Source of the DNA: Burkholderiales bacterium | Lineage (GTDB): Bacteria; Pseudomonadota; Gammaproteobacteria; Burkholderiales; UBA11063 | Assembly: GCA_026461645.1 (NCBI GenBank) | Contig: JAPJMP010000096.1 | Coordinates: 1-18,114 of the forward strand | Length of the DNA stretch: 18,114 nt | Direction: 5' to 3' | Shown: one piece after another, positions 17,119 through 18,114 of the stretch | Layout of the letters: every line of letters begins with the position of its first letter | How positions within the stretch are numbered: position 1 is the stretch's first letter | Notes under the pieces: model-generated | The model's database searches: none | Seen by the model: the letters and a program-made list of their open reading frames with translations, nothing else | What the model was told of the DNA's origin: nothing | Made by a program: the position numbers and the translations under genes

Positions 17119-18042
17119 ATGAATGATTTAAAACATAAATATGGCAAAGTGGTCGTGATCATGGGAGGAAGATCAAGAGAGCGTGAAGTTTCTTTAATTA
17201 GCGGCAATGCTGTATTGCAGGCTTTACAAACATTAGGAATTGATGCACATGCTTTTGATCCGCAGCTAGAATCATTGGTAAAATTAGAACAAGGTAATTA
17301 TGCTAAAGCAGTGTTAATGACGCATGGCAAATATGGAGAAGATGGAACTATTCAGGGAGTGCTTGAGTATTTAAAAATTCCATATACCGGATCTGGAGTA
17401 TTAGCTAGTGCTTTAGCTTTTGATAAGTATAAAACCAAAAAAATTTGGCGCAATTACGCCATACCTATGCCGCAAGAACAATATATTCTAAAACATGAAT
17501 TTAATAAAGCACAATTTAAATTAGAGCTAGCACTGCCGGTAATAGTTAAACCATCTAATGAAGGGTCAACTATAGGAATTCAAAAAGTGCACAATGATAA
17601 TGAGTTAATTTCAGCAATAGAAAATGCATTCAAATATAGTGATGGAGTGTTGATTGAAGAATTAATTATCGGCGATGAGTTTACTGTGACGGTGTTTAAT
17701 AATCAAGTTTATCCGTTGGTCAAAATTGTAGCGCCAGATGCCAATTATGATTATAATAATAAATATTTTACTGATTTAACCCAATACATTTGTCCTTTTG
17801 ATCTTGGTTCTCTAATGAAAGATATAGAAAAATATGCCATCCTTGGGTATAAGGCAGTCGGCGCAAGAGGAGTTACACGCTTAGATTTTATGGTAGATAA
17901 AAATAATAACTTATTCTTTTTAGAAATAAATACTTTACCCGGAATGACAAGTCATAGTTTAGTTCCGATGTCATTTAAAGCACAGGGGTATAGTTTTGAA
18001 CAATTGTGCCTGAAAATTTTAGATGATGCGCAATTGGATTAA
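17119..18042 (+). CDS. ddl: D-alanine--D-alanine ligase
   Basis: Joins two D-alanines with ATP for the peptidoglycan stem peptide; ATP-grasp fold, 307 residues against 306 in E. coli DdlB, and of the dcw-linked DdlB type. Active-site residues fall in place: E22 in REREVSL, HGKYGEDGT near 69-77, ATP-binding K144, S150 in EGST, K215 and Y216 in the omega loop (NKYFTD), R254, D256, E269, N271 and S280. Y216 is the residue typical of D-Ala-D-Ala rather than D-lactate-forming enzymes, so no sign of vancomycin-type substrate change. AAGAGA serves as ribosome site. It follows murC by 10 bases and precedes the probable ftsQ by 24. Confidence 0.97.
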   Translation: MNDLKHKYGKVVVIMGGRSREREVSLISGNAVLQALQTLGIDAHAFDPQLESLVKLEQGNYAKAVLMTHGKYGEDGTIQGVLEYLKIPYTGSGVLASALAFDKYKTKKIWRNYAIPMPQEQYILKHEFNKAQFKLELALPVIVKPSNEGSTIGIQKVHNDNELISAIENAFKYSDGVLIEELIIGDEFTVTVFNNQVYPLVKIVAPDANYDYNNKYFTDLTQYICPFDLGSLMKDIEKYAILGYKAVGARGVTRLDFMVDKNNNLFFLEINTLPGMTSHSLVPMSFKAQGYSFEQLCLKILDDAQLD

Positions 18043-18066
18043 TTATTTATACTATTTGGATTATAA

Positions 18067-18114
18067 ATGAATGTATTAGAAAATTTAAAATTTATTAATC
18101 GCGCAGCTTATTTA
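18067..18114 (+). CDS. ftsQ: Start of a gene, probably cell-division protein FtsQ
   Basis: Sixteen codons, MNVLENLKFINRAAYL, run open to the end of the window. GGA at 18058-18060, six bases before ATG, is a plausible ribosome site. The short polar N terminus leading towards a likely membrane helix fits FtsQ, a bitopic division protein, and ftsQ follows ddl in the dcw cluster of most proteobacteria. The call is mostly from position; the sequence is too short to prove it. Confidence 0.5.
   Translation, partial: MNVLENLKFINRAAYL

Noticed and set aside
17119..18042. Possible D-lactate or D-serine ligase (glycopeptide resistance type)
   Set aside because: The omega-loop K215-Y216 pair and the cell-wall gene context match an ordinary D-Ala-D-Ala ligase.

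Overview
The window is a stretch of chromosome from an AT-rich Gram-negative bacterium, most likely a betaproteobacterium with Neisseriales-like features. The Gram-negative assignment rests on LolA, SecB, a predicted outer-membrane barrel and periplasmic proteins. The betaproteobacterial assignment rests on the secB-gpsA pair, the Coq7-type ubiquinone hydroxylase, a DUF4149 protein, and RpoB/RpoC sequence that reads closest to Neisseria-type proteins from memory. Base composition looks close to one third G+C by eye; I did not compute it. Nothing looks like a phage, transposon, plasmid, CRISPR array or tRNA/rRNA gene.

Layout. (1) 1-7750, plus strand: the 3' four-fifths of rpoB, then complete rpoC, ended by a strong intrinsic terminator. 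The str operon (rpsL-rpsG-fusA) that often follows rpoC is absent. (2) 7751-9403: a small accessory-looking island. A near-consensus sigma70 promoter drives a 150-residue secreted protein of unknown function; a textbook terminator follows, then a 280-residue predicted outer-membrane beta-barrel. A bidirectional terminator closes the island. (3) 9419-12827, minus strand, read right to left: ppa, a DUF4149 membrane protein, hslU without hslV beside it, and a periplasmic parvulin-type prolyl isomerase. (4) 12828-12924: a divergent control region with a perfect inverted repeat. (5) 12925-18114, plus strand: coq7, then a tightly packed envelope run secB-gpsA-lolA-murC-ddl, and the first 16 codons of a gene that is probably ftsQ.

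How the genes work together. RpoB and RpoC form the catalytic core of RNA polymerase. SecB (export chaperone), GpsA (glycerol-3-phosphate for phospholipid), LolA (lipoprotein transport), MurC and Ddl (peptidoglycan precursor) and the probable FtsQ (division) form one envelope-building transcription unit. PpiC-like isomerase, HslU and the two secreted proteins concern protein folding, turnover and the cell surface. Ppa and Coq7 are core metabolism: pyrophosphate removal and aerobic ubiquinone synthesis.

Most of the window is ordinary housekeeping. The parts most worth a second look are the secreted-protein/barrel pair with its internal terminator, the orphan hslU, the insertion in RpoB, and the repeated GTTACAAT element in the control regions of ppa, coq7 and secB. 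I see no convincing new multi-gene system.
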